A stretch of 64,000 nt of DNA from Pseudaquidulcibacter sp041917055 (GCA_041917055.1 JAYRYJ010000010.1:73102-137101), one strand, 5' to 3'; counted from the first letter of the stretch, positions 46,088 to 54,862 are shown. Program-made: numbers and translations. The notes: generated by a model from the sequence alone, not told the origin.

Positions 46088-47037
46088 TGTTTTGCCTTTA
46101 TTGCGGGTGCGATTTTCTCAATTTTATTGGTGTAAACCGCCGCGCCTTTTGGAACGTATTTTAATTCGGACGTATCATCAATACCGATCATTCCCTTTGG
46201 AATTAAGCCCTCGGCTTTGCCACCAATGAAAACCAAAGCATTCACTTTCGATAGCTTTTCGACCATATCACTATAATAGCCCGGCATTAGATGGCGATGA
46301 GAATAGGGCACAAAAATCGCACCATTTTCGCATTTATCCAATGGGCCATTGCGCCATGCGTTTTTCATATATTGCACACCGCATTCTTTTATTGTGTTAC
46401 GGGTAATAGTTCGAAAACCTTGCGCTTTTGATTTAAAGCCGTTCACCGGATTATCATGTCCGAAAATGATGGCTTTTGATTTTGAGATTTTCCGCGCCTC
46501 TAAATAGGCCGCGAGCATTTCACCCTCAGTAATGTCTTTGGATTTGATGTTTATGAAAATGATTGTGTCGCCGGTTGCCGCCAATACTTCCTCGAGATTT
46601 GGCATTAAACCGACACCTTTGCCACGCAGCGGAAAAGTTTTGCCACCATCGGCGGTATAGCCATATCCCACATCAAGAGTGCGCAAATATGCCATAGTTT
46701 GTTCGCGTGTAACGCCTTTGCCTTCGGTGCGGCAATCAATTGTCCAATCATGGAAAACCGCAAAATCATTGTCGGTTGTGGGGTGAATATCAATTTCGAT
46801 AATGTCAGCCCCTAATTTTATGGTTTCCAAAAGACTCGGAATTGTGTTTTCCATAAAATCATGCGTCGGCGGGTCGATGCGCGAGGCAGTACAGGTGTCA
46901 TTATTGAGATTTTCGGTAGGATAAGTTTGGTGCACGCCGCGATGGGCAAGGATTTGGGTTTTGGAGAAATCAACGCCCTTTGGAAGACCCGCACATGCAC
47001 CAAATAATAAAGAAAGAAAAACAATCGCCTTTTTCAT
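46084..47037 (-). CDS. Lipoprotein glycerophosphodiester phosphodiesterase, embedded in the ruv operon
   Basis: 317 residues. A signal with lipobox-like LLFGAC at residues 10-15 suggests lipid attachment at Cys15. The GDPD domain starts with ILAHRGVHQTYPTENL and has EIDIHPTTDNDFAVFHDWTIDCRTEGKG with the metal-binding E, D and H of the family. It hydrolyses glycerophosphodiesters to glycerol 3-phosphate in the periplasm. It lies between ruvC and ruvA with four-base overlaps (ATGA) on each side, so it is translated with them although its function is unrelated. Confidence 0.9.
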   Translation of the reverse strand: MKKAIVFLSLLFGACAGLPKGVDFSKTQILAHRGVHQTYPTENLNNDTCTASRIDPPTHDFMENTIPSLLETIKLGADIIEIDIHPTTDNDFAVFHDWTIDCRTEGKGVTREQTMAYLRTLDVGYGYTADGGKTFPLRGKGVGLMPNLEEVLAATGDTIIFINIKSKDITEGEMLAAYLEARKISKSKAIIFGHDNPVNGFKSKAQGFRTITRNTIKECGVQYMKNAWRNGPLDKCENGAIFVPYSHRHLMPGYYSDMVEKLSKVNALVFIGGKAEGLIPKGMIGIDDTSELKYVPKGAAVYTNKIEKIAPAIKAKQ

Positions 47038-47597
47038 TTCACCCTCGCTTGCGGGCTGTTCCTAAGGCTTGAATGGGCAATTGCGGCTGCCAAAGCATCA
47101 GCGGCATCGGCACCTATACTAAATCCTCCCCCGCTTGCGGGGGAGGTGGCGGCGAAGCCGCCGGAGGGGGAAGCCGTAAGGCGGGGCAATAGCCGTTTTA
47201 CCATAAACCCTATCTGATCCTTTTCAGCCGAACCCGTTCCAACGATTGCCTTTTTAATAAGGCGGGTCGAATATTCGAAAACATCAAGGCTTTTGTGTGA
47301 CAATGCAACCATTGCCGCACCACGTGCCTGACCCAATAGGATTGAGGTTTTGGGGGAATTGGCAACAAAGGTCTCTTCGATAGCCGCTTCATCGGGGCGG
47401 TGGGTTTCGATTATTTCGCAAAGACTTTCAAAAATTTTACCCAAACGCGTGGCAAGTTCGGCCTTTGTTGGCGGCAATATTACGCCATGAGCCACATATT
47501 CCAATTTATTACCCTTGGCACGAATTACGCCCCAACCCGTGCGTTGCAGGCCGGGATCGACACCTAATATCGTGACATCGGACAGAAATTGCGCCAT
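47034..47597 (-). CDS. ruvC: Holliday junction resolvase RuvC carrying an in-frame palindromic repeat
   Basis: 187 residues. Catalytic residues by motif: Asp14 (LGVDPGLQRTGWG), Glu74/75 (AAIEETF), Asp164 and Asp167 (GADAADALAAAIAH). Between MVKRLLP (ending at 138) and GADAADA (from 162) there are about 23 extra residues, RLTASPSGGFAATSPASGGG plus FSI, where the family has a linker of a few residues. This insert is the translation of a two-hairpin REP unit. Frame and all catalytic residues are kept, so the protein may still work. First gene of the ruv operon. Confidence 0.93.
   Translation of the reverse strand: MAQFLSDVTILGVDPGLQRTGWGVIRAKGNKLEYVAHGVILPPTKAELATRLGKIFESLCEIIETHRPDEAAIEETFVANSPKTSILLGQARGAAMVALSHKSLDVFEYSTRLIKKAIVGTGSAEKDQIGFMVKRLLPRLTASPSGGFAATSPASGGGFSIGADAADALAAAIAHSSLRNSPQARVK
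47124..47170 (-). repeat. REP unit inside ruvC
   Basis: Hairpin CCTCCCCC-GCTTGC-GGGGGAGG (47125-47146), then GGCGGC-GAA-GCCGCC (47148-47162), then GGAGGGGG. The same architecture occurs in cobB (47966-48017) and before purA (54796-54848). The GC content is much higher than the surrounding gene. Confidence 0.9.
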
Positions 47598-47655
47598 AAT
47601 TTCTTTTGAATGAAATATATGAACAAATCAAGAACTTTTACCAAAAGAATTCATA

Positions 47656-48420
47656 ATGAATAGAGAAATCAAAAACATTGTTATACTAACGGGTGCGGGA
47701 ATAAGTGCAGAAAGCGGGCTTAAAACGTTTCGGGCATCTGACGGATTATGGGAAGGACATAAAATAGAAGATGTCGCGACCTCCGAAGCCTATGATCGTA
47801 ATCCAAATCTTGTGAACGAGTTTTATAATGCAAGGCGCGCGCAATTGCGCGAAGTTGAACCCAATGCCGCCCATTTTGCCCTTGCGCACTTGCAAAGTGA
47901 GTGGAAGCACGATGTTTTGATTGTAACACAAAATGTCGATGATTTGCACGAACGTGCCTTAAATATCCTCCCCCGTTACACGGGGGAGGGGGACCACGCG
48001 AAGCGTGGTGGAGGGGGTCTAATACACATGCATGGCGAATTATTGAAAGCGCGTTGCACCATCACACAGGAAGTTTGCGAGTGGCGAGGCGATATTTTGT
48101 ACGATACAATTAGCCCCTATTCAAAATTCGGCACTTTAAGGCCACATATTGTTTGGTTCGGCGAAATGCCATTTGAAATGCCGCGTATTTGGGGTGCAAT
48201 TCGCGAATGTGATCTATTTATTTCAATCGGCACGTCGGGAAATGTTTATCCCGCCGCAGGCTTTGTGCAAGACGCAAGACGCGCGGGCGCGTATTGCATT
48301 GAGCTTAACTTAGAACCCTCAATCGGCGCACGCGATTTCCACGAAAGCATAAATGGCAAAGCGACAGACATTGTGCCGGAGTTTGTGGAAAAATTGCTTG
48401 GCGGAAATTTTTCCTCCTAA
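47656..48420 (+). CDS. cobB: Sirtuin NAD-dependent protein deacylase carrying an in-frame palindromic repeat
   Basis: 254 residues. NAD motifs ILTGAGISAESGLKTFR at residues 10-26, TQNVDDLHERA at 91-101, catalytic His126 in IHMHGELLKARC, and RPHIVWFGEMPFEMP near 160. Between DLHERA and LIHMHGEL the family has about six residues; here about 20 stand (NILPRYTGEGDHAKRGGGGL), translated from a REP unit. Only the first pair of zinc-site cysteines (Cys134, Cys141) is seen; the second pair is missing. It starts 58 bases from ruvC, divergently. Its TAA stop lies on the edge of a duplicated secA end. Confidence 0.9.
   Translation: MNREIKNIVILTGAGISAESGLKTFRASDGLWEGHKIEDVATSEAYDRNPNLVNEFYNARRAQLREVEPNAAHFALAHLQSEWKHDVLIVTQNVDDLHERALNILPRYTGEGDHAKRGGGGLIHMHGELLKARCTITQEVCEWRGDILYDTISPYSKFGTLRPHIVWFGEMPFEMPRIWGAIRECDLFISIGTSGNVYPAAGFVQDARRAGAYCIELNLEPSIGARDFHESINGKATDIVPEFVEKLLGGNFSS
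47966..48017 (+). repeat. REP unit inside cobB
   Basis: Hairpin CCTCCCCCG-TTACA-CGGGGGAGG (47967-47989), then ACCACGC-GAA-GCGTGGT (47993-48009), then GGAGGGGG. Same layout as the units at 47124 and 54796. Confidence 0.9.
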
Positions 48421-48466
48421 GCCAATCCGCCGTGGCAATGTTTGAATTTCTTGCCTTGTCCGCACG
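48417..48466 (-). repeat. Duplicated 3' end of secA (SEC-C remnant)
   Basis: About 50 bases nearly identical to the last codons of secA (48560-48609). On the minus strand they read SCGQGKKFKHCHGGLA and stop, against CGQGKKFKHCHGRLA and stop in secA. The upstream Cys-Pro of the motif is lost. It directly abuts the cobB stop codon. Confidence 0.85.
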
Positions 48467-48472
48467 ATGAGG

Positions 48473-48536
48473 CCACAAAAGTTGGAGACTTTTGTGAAAA
48501 GTCGAAGAGCTAAATTTGTCCTCGGCAAATTTTCAA
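48473..48536 (-). repeat. Two-hairpin repeat with GCTCTTCG linker, copy 3
   Basis: On the minus strand: GAAAATTTGCCGAGGACAAA, then TTTAGCTCTTCGAC, then the stem CACAAAAGT-CTCCA-ACTTTTGTG. It lies between the duplicated SEC-C fragment and the real secA end. Confidence 0.7.
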
Positions 48537-48559
48537 ACAAACCGTGCGGGGTTTAGAAC

Positions 48560-51313
48560 CTAAGCCAATCTACCATGGCAATGTTTGAATTTCTTGCCTT
48601 GTCCGCACGGACAATCGGCATTGCGCGGCGTATCAAGCCATGAACGCGGCATGTCGCCTTCCGGTGACGGAACCAAATCATCTTCGGTATCGCCCATTTC
48701 GTCCAAATCAGTATTAGGCGCGGCGTGTTCTTCGACCCAATTCACATTTGAATTGAAGCCGTCGCCTGCACCCATATCCGCCGCATTAATCACAAATTGC
48801 TCATTGGTTTGCGGGTTTTGCGTAACCAATTGAATATTTTGCAAAATTCGGGTTACGTCAGAGCGCAATTCTTCACGCATATTTTCAAAAAGCGTAAAGC
48901 CTTCTGTCTTATATTCAATCAATGGATCGCGCTGTCCATAGCCGCGAAGGTGAATAACCGAACGCAAATGATCAACAGTAACCAAATGTTCACGCCATTT
49001 ATGGTCAATGGTTTGCATTAGGACCTGTTTTTCAAGGCTTCTTGCTTGTTCTGGGCCTAAAATAGCGACCTTATTGGCCCATAATTTGTCTGATGCTTCT
49101 TTGATTTTGGCTTTGATTTCATTGTCATCAATGCCCTCTTGCGCGACCATGTCTTTAATCGGCAGATCGACACCAAGTATTTCGGCAACCGCATTATGCA
49201 AACCTTCGGCATCCCATTGTTCCGGCAAATGTTTTGGCGGCATGAAACGTGCGCAAATATCGTCGATTGTATCTTCGCGCATATAGGTGATGGTTTCTTC
49301 GACATCATCATCGCGCATGAATTCTTTACGCTCTTCAAAAATTTGTTTCCGTTGATCATTGATAACGTCGTCATATTTCAGAAGGTTTTTACGAATATCG
49401 AAATTGCGCGCTTCGACACGCTTTTGCGCGATTTCCATCGCTTTATTCATCATGCGTTCTTCAATTGGCTCATCTTCGTCCAAATTCATAGCAGACATGA
49501 TATTTTTAAATCTATCGCCACCAAAAATACGCAATAAATCATCTTCAGCAGATAGATAAAAGCGCGAACGACCAGGGTCACCTTGGCGACCAGTACGACC
49601 GCGTAATTGGTTATCAATACGACGGCTTTCGTGACGCTCCGTGCCCAAAACATAAAGACCGCCCAGCTCTAAAGATTTTGCTTTACTTGCTTCTATTTCA
49701 GGTAAAATTTCGCCTCTTAGTGCAACGATTTCATCATGATTCATTGCCCTGCCCCATGCGGCTTCGCGTTCGCGCTGTTTTTTGGCAAGGCGCATTTCAA
49801 AATTACCGCCAAGCTGAATGTCGGTTCCACGACCCGCCATATTGGTCGCAATTGTTACCGCACCCGGAACACCTGCATCTGCAATAATTTCCGCTTCTTG
49901 TTCGTGATAACGGGCATTCAAAACATTGTGTGGAATATTTGCCGATTTCAAAAGCGCCGAAATTTCTTCGGATTTTTCAATCGATGCCGTACCAACCAAA
50001 ATCGGCTGTCCCTTTGCATGGGTCTCTTTGATATCTTTGATTATTGCGCGATGTTTTGCGGCTTCGGTTTGGAAAACCAAATCATTGTCGTCAATACGCA
50101 AAACCGGGCGATTGGTTGGAATTTCAATTGTTTGAAGATTGTAAATACCTTCGAATTCCGCCGCTTCGGTTTGTGCCGTGCCTGTCATACCCGCCAATTT
50201 TTCATATAGGCGGAAATAATTTTGGAAAGTGATCGAGGCAAGGGTTTGGTTTTCAGGTTCGATATTGACGTTTTCTTTGGCTTCAATCGCTTGGTGAAGG
50301 CCTTCAGAAAGCCTGCGGCCTGTCATCATGCGGCCTGTGAATTCGTCGATTAAAACAACTTCGCCGTCTTTTACGATATAATCTTTGTCGCGATGGAAAA
50401 GGACATGGGCGCGAAGTGCTTGGTTGGCATGGTGAACCGTGGTCGTATTGGCAATTTCATATAGCGAACCTTCAAGTAGGCCACGCTCTTGCAATAATTC
50501 TTCTATATGTTCTGAACCTTTTTCAGTGAAGACTGCTGAACGCTGTTTCTCATCATGCTCAAAATCGTCTTTGTCCAAAAGATAGATTAATTCATCGAGC
50601 TTGCGATACATGTCAGAGCGATCATCGGTGGGACCCGAAATAATCAATGGTGTTCTTGCTTCGTCAATTAGAATTGAGTCAACTTCGTCAACGATGGCAA
50701 AATAATGCCCACGTTGGCTCATTTCATCTAAAGAATATTTCAAATTATCGCGAAGATAATCAAAACCGAATTCATTATTCGTTCCATAAGTAATATCTTT
50801 GGCATAATTGATGCGGCGGGTTGGGTCATCAAGACCAGGAACAATAACCCCGGTTTCCATACCAAGGAAAGAATAAATCTGTCCCATCCAAGCCGCGTCG
50901 CGTTTTGCCAAATAATCATTTACGGTTACAACATGCACGCCTTTACCTGTCAAAGCATTAAGATAGACAGGCGCGGTCGCCACAAGGGTTTTGCCTTCGC
51001 CGGTGCGCATTTCCGAAATTGCGCCGGAATTAAGCACCATGCCACCGACAAGCTGCACATCATAATGGCGCTGTCCCAAAGTGCGGGTTGCGGCTTCACG
51101 AACTACTGCAAAAGCCTCGTCCAAAATATCGTCTAATTTTGCTCCTTGTGCCAATTTTTCTTTAAATTCGGCGGTTTTTGCCGCAAGTTGGGCATCGGTC
51201 AATTTCTTGATACCGGCTTCTAAAGGATTAATCCTTTGGTGCACCCTTTGCATAAGGGATTTAACTTTGCGATCATTGGAAGTGCCGAATATTTTCTTTA
51301 GTGCATTTAACAT
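48560..51313 (-). CDS. secA: Preprotein translocase ATPase SecA
   Basis: 917 residues from the ATG at 51313 (MLNALKKIFGTSNDRKVKS); a longer frame from 51385 is not supported. ATPase motifs: MRTGEGKTLVATAP (Walker A), IVDEVDSILIDEARTPLI (DEAD-like), TGRMMTGRRLSEG, TNMAGRGTDIQLGGNFE and GRTGRQGDPGRSRFYLS; then the helical scaffold and a C-terminal SEC-C zinc motif CPCGQGKKFKHCHGRLA. Drives protein export through SecYEG. Its 3' end is present a second time about 140 bases downstream. Divergent from argJ. Confidence 0.97.
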   Translation of the reverse strand: MLNALKKIFGTSNDRKVKSLMQRVHQRINPLEAGIKKLTDAQLAAKTAEFKEKLAQGAKLDDILDEAFAVVREAATRTLGQRHYDVQLVGGMVLNSGAISEMRTGEGKTLVATAPVYLNALTGKGVHVVTVNDYLAKRDAAWMGQIYSFLGMETGVIVPGLDDPTRRINYAKDITYGTNNEFGFDYLRDNLKYSLDEMSQRGHYFAIVDEVDSILIDEARTPLIISGPTDDRSDMYRKLDELIYLLDKDDFEHDEKQRSAVFTEKGSEHIEELLQERGLLEGSLYEIANTTTVHHANQALRAHVLFHRDKDYIVKDGEVVLIDEFTGRMMTGRRLSEGLHQAIEAKENVNIEPENQTLASITFQNYFRLYEKLAGMTGTAQTEAAEFEGIYNLQTIEIPTNRPVLRIDDNDLVFQTEAAKHRAIIKDIKETHAKGQPILVGTASIEKSEEISALLKSANIPHNVLNARYHEQEAEIIADAGVPGAVTIATNMAGRGTDIQLGGNFEMRLAKKQREREAAWGRAMNHDEIVALRGEILPEIEASKAKSLELGGLYVLGTERHESRRIDNQLRGRTGRQGDPGRSRFYLSAEDDLLRIFGGDRFKNIMSAMNLDEDEPIEERMMNKAMEIAQKRVEARNFDIRKNLLKYDDVINDQRKQIFEERKEFMRDDDVEETITYMREDTIDDICARFMPPKHLPEQWDAEGLHNAVAEILGVDLPIKDMVAQEGIDDNEIKAKIKEASDKLWANKVAILGPEQARSLEKQVLMQTIDHKWREHLVTVDHLRSVIHLRGYGQRDPLIEYKTEGFTLFENMREELRSDVTRILQNIQLVTQNPQTNEQFVINAADMGAGDGFNSNVNWVEEHAAPNTDLDEMGDTEDDLVPSPEGDMPRSWLDTPRNADCPCGQGKKFKHCHGRLA

Positions 51314-51502
51314 ATTTTGAACTTTACAAATTTGGCGGGCTTCTTGCCCTAATTCTGTGCTTTTTGCAATTAGGAATGCGCCCATTGATAGTCAACGCGC
51401 AGCGGCGTTTTTAAACTGTGAATCTAGGGATTTTAATGCAAAAAAGTGACATTATTCGCCTTTTGAAATTGCATTGAATATTTTTGGCTTTATTTGGGGC
51501 GC

Positions 51503-52729
51503 ATGGAACATTTAGACATTTCACCACTTGCGCCCATTTCATTCCCAGAATTGCCCGAAATTGCTGGAATGAAGGCAAAAACTTTTCGCCTCGGGATGTA
51601 TAAGAAACTGCGTGATGATTTATTAATTGTGCATTTCCCCGATGGCGCATCTGTCGGTGGGGCATTGACCAAATCCAATACACGATCATGCGATGTCGAA
51701 TGGTGCGTCGAGGCATTGAAAAGCGGCGCTGCGCGCGGCCTTGTGGTTAATGCCGGAAACTCAAATGCTTTTACCGGACAGGCAGGCATTGATAAGAATA
51801 ATTCAACTTTGGACATGTTTTGTGAATTGTCAGGGGCACGACGCGAAAATGTGTTTTTATCGGCAACTGGTGTAATTGGCGTGCCAGTAGCGCCGGATTT
51901 GATTTCTTCAAAACTAGGCACGATTTGGGAGACTTTGGACGCACCTATTTGGGAAAAAATGGCAACCGCAATTGCCACTACCGACACTTTTATTAAAGGC
52001 TCGGGCAAAACATTTGAAATTGGCGGAGCGAGTGTCAATATCGCGGGTATTGCCAAAGGTTCGGGCATGATAGCGCCCAATATGGCGACCATGCTTGTTT
52101 ATATTTTCACTGATGCAAAAATTTCGTCGCAATTACTTCAAAAAATGGTTTCTGAATATGTTGAAACAACATTCAACGCCATTACAGTTGATTCTGACAC
52201 TTCGACATCAGACACGCTTTTGGTGTTTGCGACCAATATGACCGACACTGAAATTGAAGAGAATTCTCAAGAAGCAGAAGTTTTCGGCGCGGCATTGAAA
52301 GAAGTCATGTTGGATTTGGCTTTGCAAGTTGTAAAAGACGGTGAAGGCGCGCAAAAGTTCATTGAAATATTGGTTACAGGTGCAGTTTCCACACAATCGG
52401 CGAAAAATATCGCCATGAGCATTGCCAATTCACCATTAGTCAAAACCGCAATTGCGGGTGGTGACGCCAATTGGGGGCGGGTTGCCATGGCGGTTGGCAA
52501 ATGCCTTGAACCAATTAATTCTGATAAATTGTCAATCAAGTTTTGTGGTCAATGGGTCGCGAAAGACGGTGGCGCAGCCATTTACGATGAACAAGAAATC
52601 GATAAATTAATGGCGGGACAGAATATTGAAATAATGGTCGATGTCGCAATGGGAAATAGTGAATTTAAAGCCTATACCTGCGATTTGACCCATGGCTATA
52701 TTTCAATAAACGGTGATTATCGTAGTTAA
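51503..52729 (+). CDS. argJ: Bifunctional glutamate N-acetyltransferase / ornithine acetyltransferase
   Basis: 408 residues from the ATG at 51503; a TTG nine bases earlier is also open. Makes N-acetylglutamate and recycles acetyl from acetylornithine in arginine synthesis. The self-cleavage site is in KGSGMIAPNMATML (Ala-Thr bond, about residue 190), with the nucleophile Thr at the start of the beta chain; the oxyanion region LSATGVIGVP and the C-terminal YDEQEIDKLMAGQNIEI and CDLTHGYISINGDYRS are conserved. Divergent from secA; shares a terminator with gapA. Confidence 0.95.
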   Translation: MEHLDISPLAPISFPELPEIAGMKAKTFRLGMYKKLRDDLLIVHFPDGASVGGALTKSNTRSCDVEWCVEALKSGAARGLVVNAGNSNAFTGQAGIDKNNSTLDMFCELSGARRENVFLSATGVIGVPVAPDLISSKLGTIWETLDAPIWEKMATAIATTDTFIKGSGKTFEIGGASVNIAGIAKGSGMIAPNMATMLVYIFTDAKISSQLLQKMVSEYVETTFNAITVDSDTSTSDTLLVFATNMTDTEIEENSQEAEVFGAALKEVMLDLALQVVKDGEGAQKFIEILVTGAVSTQSAKNIAMSIANSPLVKTAIAGGDANWGRVAMAVGKCLEPINSDKLSIKFCGQWVAKDGGAAIYDEQEIDKLMAGQNIEIMVDVAMGNSEFKAYTCDLTHGYISINGDYRS

Positions 52730-52757
52730 AAAAATCGCGCGAGTTTCCCCGCGCGAT
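52728..52757. terminator. Shared terminator between argJ and gapA
   Basis: ATCGCGCG-AGTTTCCC-CGCGCGAT stem. On the minus strand it is followed by a run of seven T, so it ends gapA transcripts. Confidence 0.85.
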
Positions 52758-52780
52758 GATTAAATAGAAAAGTAGTTTTA

Positions 52781-53785
52781 TTACACTTTTGCCAGTGCAA
52801 TCGCAGTGTCAGACATGCGGGTTGAGAAGCCCCACTCATTGTCATACCAAGTAAGGATACGCACCAATGTGCCGTCCATAACTTTGGTTTGGTCAAGTGC
52901 AAAAATTGAAGAATGCGAATCATGATTGAAATCGCATGAAACATTTGGAAGCGCAGTATAGCCCAAAATACCTTTTAATGGGCCGTCTGCCGCCGCTTTG
53001 ATGGCATTATTGATTTCTTCAACTGTGGTCGCACGCGCCGCATTGAAGCACAAATCAACGACCGAAACGTTTGGTGTAGGAACGCGAATTGCCACACCGT
53101 CCAATTTGCCTTTAAGTTCAGGTAGAACCAAACCAACTGCTTTCGCAGCACCGGTAGAAGTTGGAATCATAGACAAAGCCGCCGCACGTGCGCGATAAAG
53201 GTCTTTGTGCATTGTATCCAAAGTTGGCTGGTCGCCAGTGTAAGAGTGGATTGTAGTCATGAAGCCATTGGTAATGCCGATTGCGTCATTCAAAACTTTT
53301 GCAACAGGTGCAAGGCAGTTTGTGGTGCATGATGCGTTTGAAATTACGGTATCAGCCGCAGTTAAAGTATCGTGGTTTACGCCATAAACGATTGTTTTGT
53401 CTGCACCATCAGCAGGGGCAGAAACAATAACTTTACGCGCACCTGCATTAAGGTGTGCAGAGGCTTTTTCTTTTGCAGTAAAAATGCCGGTGCATTCCAT
53501 TGCAACATCAACACCCAAATCTTTCCAAGGAAGATTGTTAGGGTCTTTTTCAGCGGTAACTTTAATTCTTTTGCCGTTTACAACAATGCAATCGCCGTCA
53601 ACTGAAACATCAGCATTCAATTTACCATGCACTGAGTCAAATTTCAAAAGATGCGCATTGGTTGCCGCAGGGCCAAGATCGTTAATACCAACCACTTCAA
53701 TATCCGTGCGATTATGCTCGATCATTGAGCGCAAAACCAAACGGCCAATTCGTCCAAAACCATTAATGGCAACTTTAACTGTCAT
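52781..53785 (-). CDS. gap: Glyceraldehyde-3-phosphate dehydrogenase, type I
   Basis: 334 residues starting MTVKVAINGFGRIGRLVLR; GGAGGT lies seven bases upstream, so the 364-residue frame is not used. Catalytic Cys in SNASCTTNCLAP (about 150) and His in TTIHSYTGDQ. The conserved VVGINDLGP carries the Asp that favours NAD. It serves glycolysis and gluconeogenesis and would also handle the product of RuBisCO if a Calvin cycle operates. Monocistronic, with its own terminator. Confidence 0.96.
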   Translation of the reverse strand: MTVKVAINGFGRIGRLVLRSMIEHNRTDIEVVGINDLGPAATNAHLLKFDSVHGKLNADVSVDGDCIVVNGKRIKVTAEKDPNNLPWKDLGVDVAMECTGIFTAKEKASAHLNAGARKVIVSAPADGADKTIVYGVNHDTLTAADTVISNASCTTNCLAPVAKVLNDAIGITNGFMTTIHSYTGDQPTLDTMHKDLYRARAAALSMIPTSTGAAKAVGLVLPELKGKLDGVAIRVPTPNVSVVDLCFNAARATTVEEINNAIKAAADGPLKGILGYTALPNVSCDFNHDSHSSIFALDQTKVMDGTLVRILTWYDNEWGFSTRMSDTAIALAKV

Positions 53786-53943
53786 TCTTACCTCCGAAAT
53801 ATTGTTTATTGGGCGCGCCCCATATAGACCCAATGCATGTCTTAAACAATAATCAAAACCGTATGAATGTGGCAAATTGCATATGGGTGCACTTTATACA
53901 AAAAAAGGTTTTAATATCGCACATTTTTTGGCATACGAACGAT

Positions 53944-54720
53944 ATGACTGATTTATTTGCTTGGATTTCAAGCCCATCGCATTGGGTTTCACTTTTAACT
54001 TTGACTTTTCTCGAGATTGTCCTTGGCGTTGATAATTTGCTTTTCATCTCAATCGGTGTCTCAAAATTAAAAGGCGCACAAAGAACCCGTGCCAGCAATA
54101 TTGGCGTTTGGGGTGCAATGGTTTTGCGTATCTTAATGCTTGGCGGCATTTTTTGGATTATTTCGTTGGGCGCGAATGCTTTATTCACTTTGCCTCATAT
54201 CTATGGGGAATTAGTTGGTCATGGCGATGCACACGCAATTGAAGAAGCAATTGCAATCACGGCAAAAGACCTCATTTTGATTGGTGGCGGTCTTTTCCTT
54301 TTGTATAAAGCGACCGAAGAAATCCACGCCTCGGTTGAAGGAACTGCACACGAAGAAAGCGAAGCGGCCACAAACTTCAAAGCAGTAATAATGCAGCTAA
54401 TTCTTATAAATATCGTATTCTCCATGGATTCGGTAATTACCGCCGTTGGTATGACTGATATTTTGATGATTATGATTCTTGCGGTCGTATTATCTACTTT
54501 TGTTATGGCAGTTGCGGCAAAACCATTGACCGATTTTGTTGAAGAACACCCGACAATCAAAACCCTCGCACTTGCCTTTATTCTTTTGGTTGGTGTGGCT
54601 TTGATTGCCGATGGTATGGGTGTTCATATTCCGCGCGGTTTTCTTTATTTCTCATTGGCATTCTCAATTGGTGTCGAACTTATCAATATTGCGCAGCGGA
54701 AAAAAAGCGCGAAACACTGA
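53944..54720 (+). CDS. TerC-family integral membrane protein
   Basis: 258 residues from the ATG at 53944 (MTDLFAWISSPSHWVSLLTLT). About seven membrane segments; the family motifs are LEIVLGVDNLLFISI near residue 25 with the conserved Asp-Asn, and IVFSMDSVITAVGM near 160, plus GGLFLLYKATEEIH. TerC-like proteins are linked to metal (Mn) efflux at the membrane and to tellurite resistance in other contexts; no ter genes are near. It is divergent from gapA with 158 bases between. Confidence 0.9.
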   Translation: MTDLFAWISSPSHWVSLLTLTFLEIVLGVDNLLFISIGVSKLKGAQRTRASNIGVWGAMVLRILMLGGIFWIISLGANALFTLPHIYGELVGHGDAHAIEEAIAITAKDLILIGGGLFLLYKATEEIHASVEGTAHEESEAATNFKAVIMQLILINIVFSMDSVITAVGMTDILMIMILAVVLSTFVMAVAAKPLTDFVEEHPTIKTLALAFILLVGVALIADGMGVHIPRGFLYFSLAFSIGVELINIAQRKKSAKH

Positions 54721-54795
54721 TACTTTGGGCGAAATAAAGTTCAAACCTATTGCCATTTAGCATACCAAATGCAAAAGGGCTTTTGGATTTGGGCG

Positions 54796-54848
54796 TTCCC
54801 CATCCACCGCGTTACACGCGGTCCCCCTTCCCCGTAAACGGGGAAGGA
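54796..54848 (-). repeat. REP unit upstream of purA
   Basis: Hairpin ACCGCGT-TAC-ACGCGGT (54806-54822) and CCTTCCCCG-TAAA-CGGGGAAGG (54826-54847). Reverse-complemented it has the same order of parts as the units in cobB and ruvC. Confidence 0.85.
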
Positions 54849-54862
54849 TAAAGAGGTTTAAT

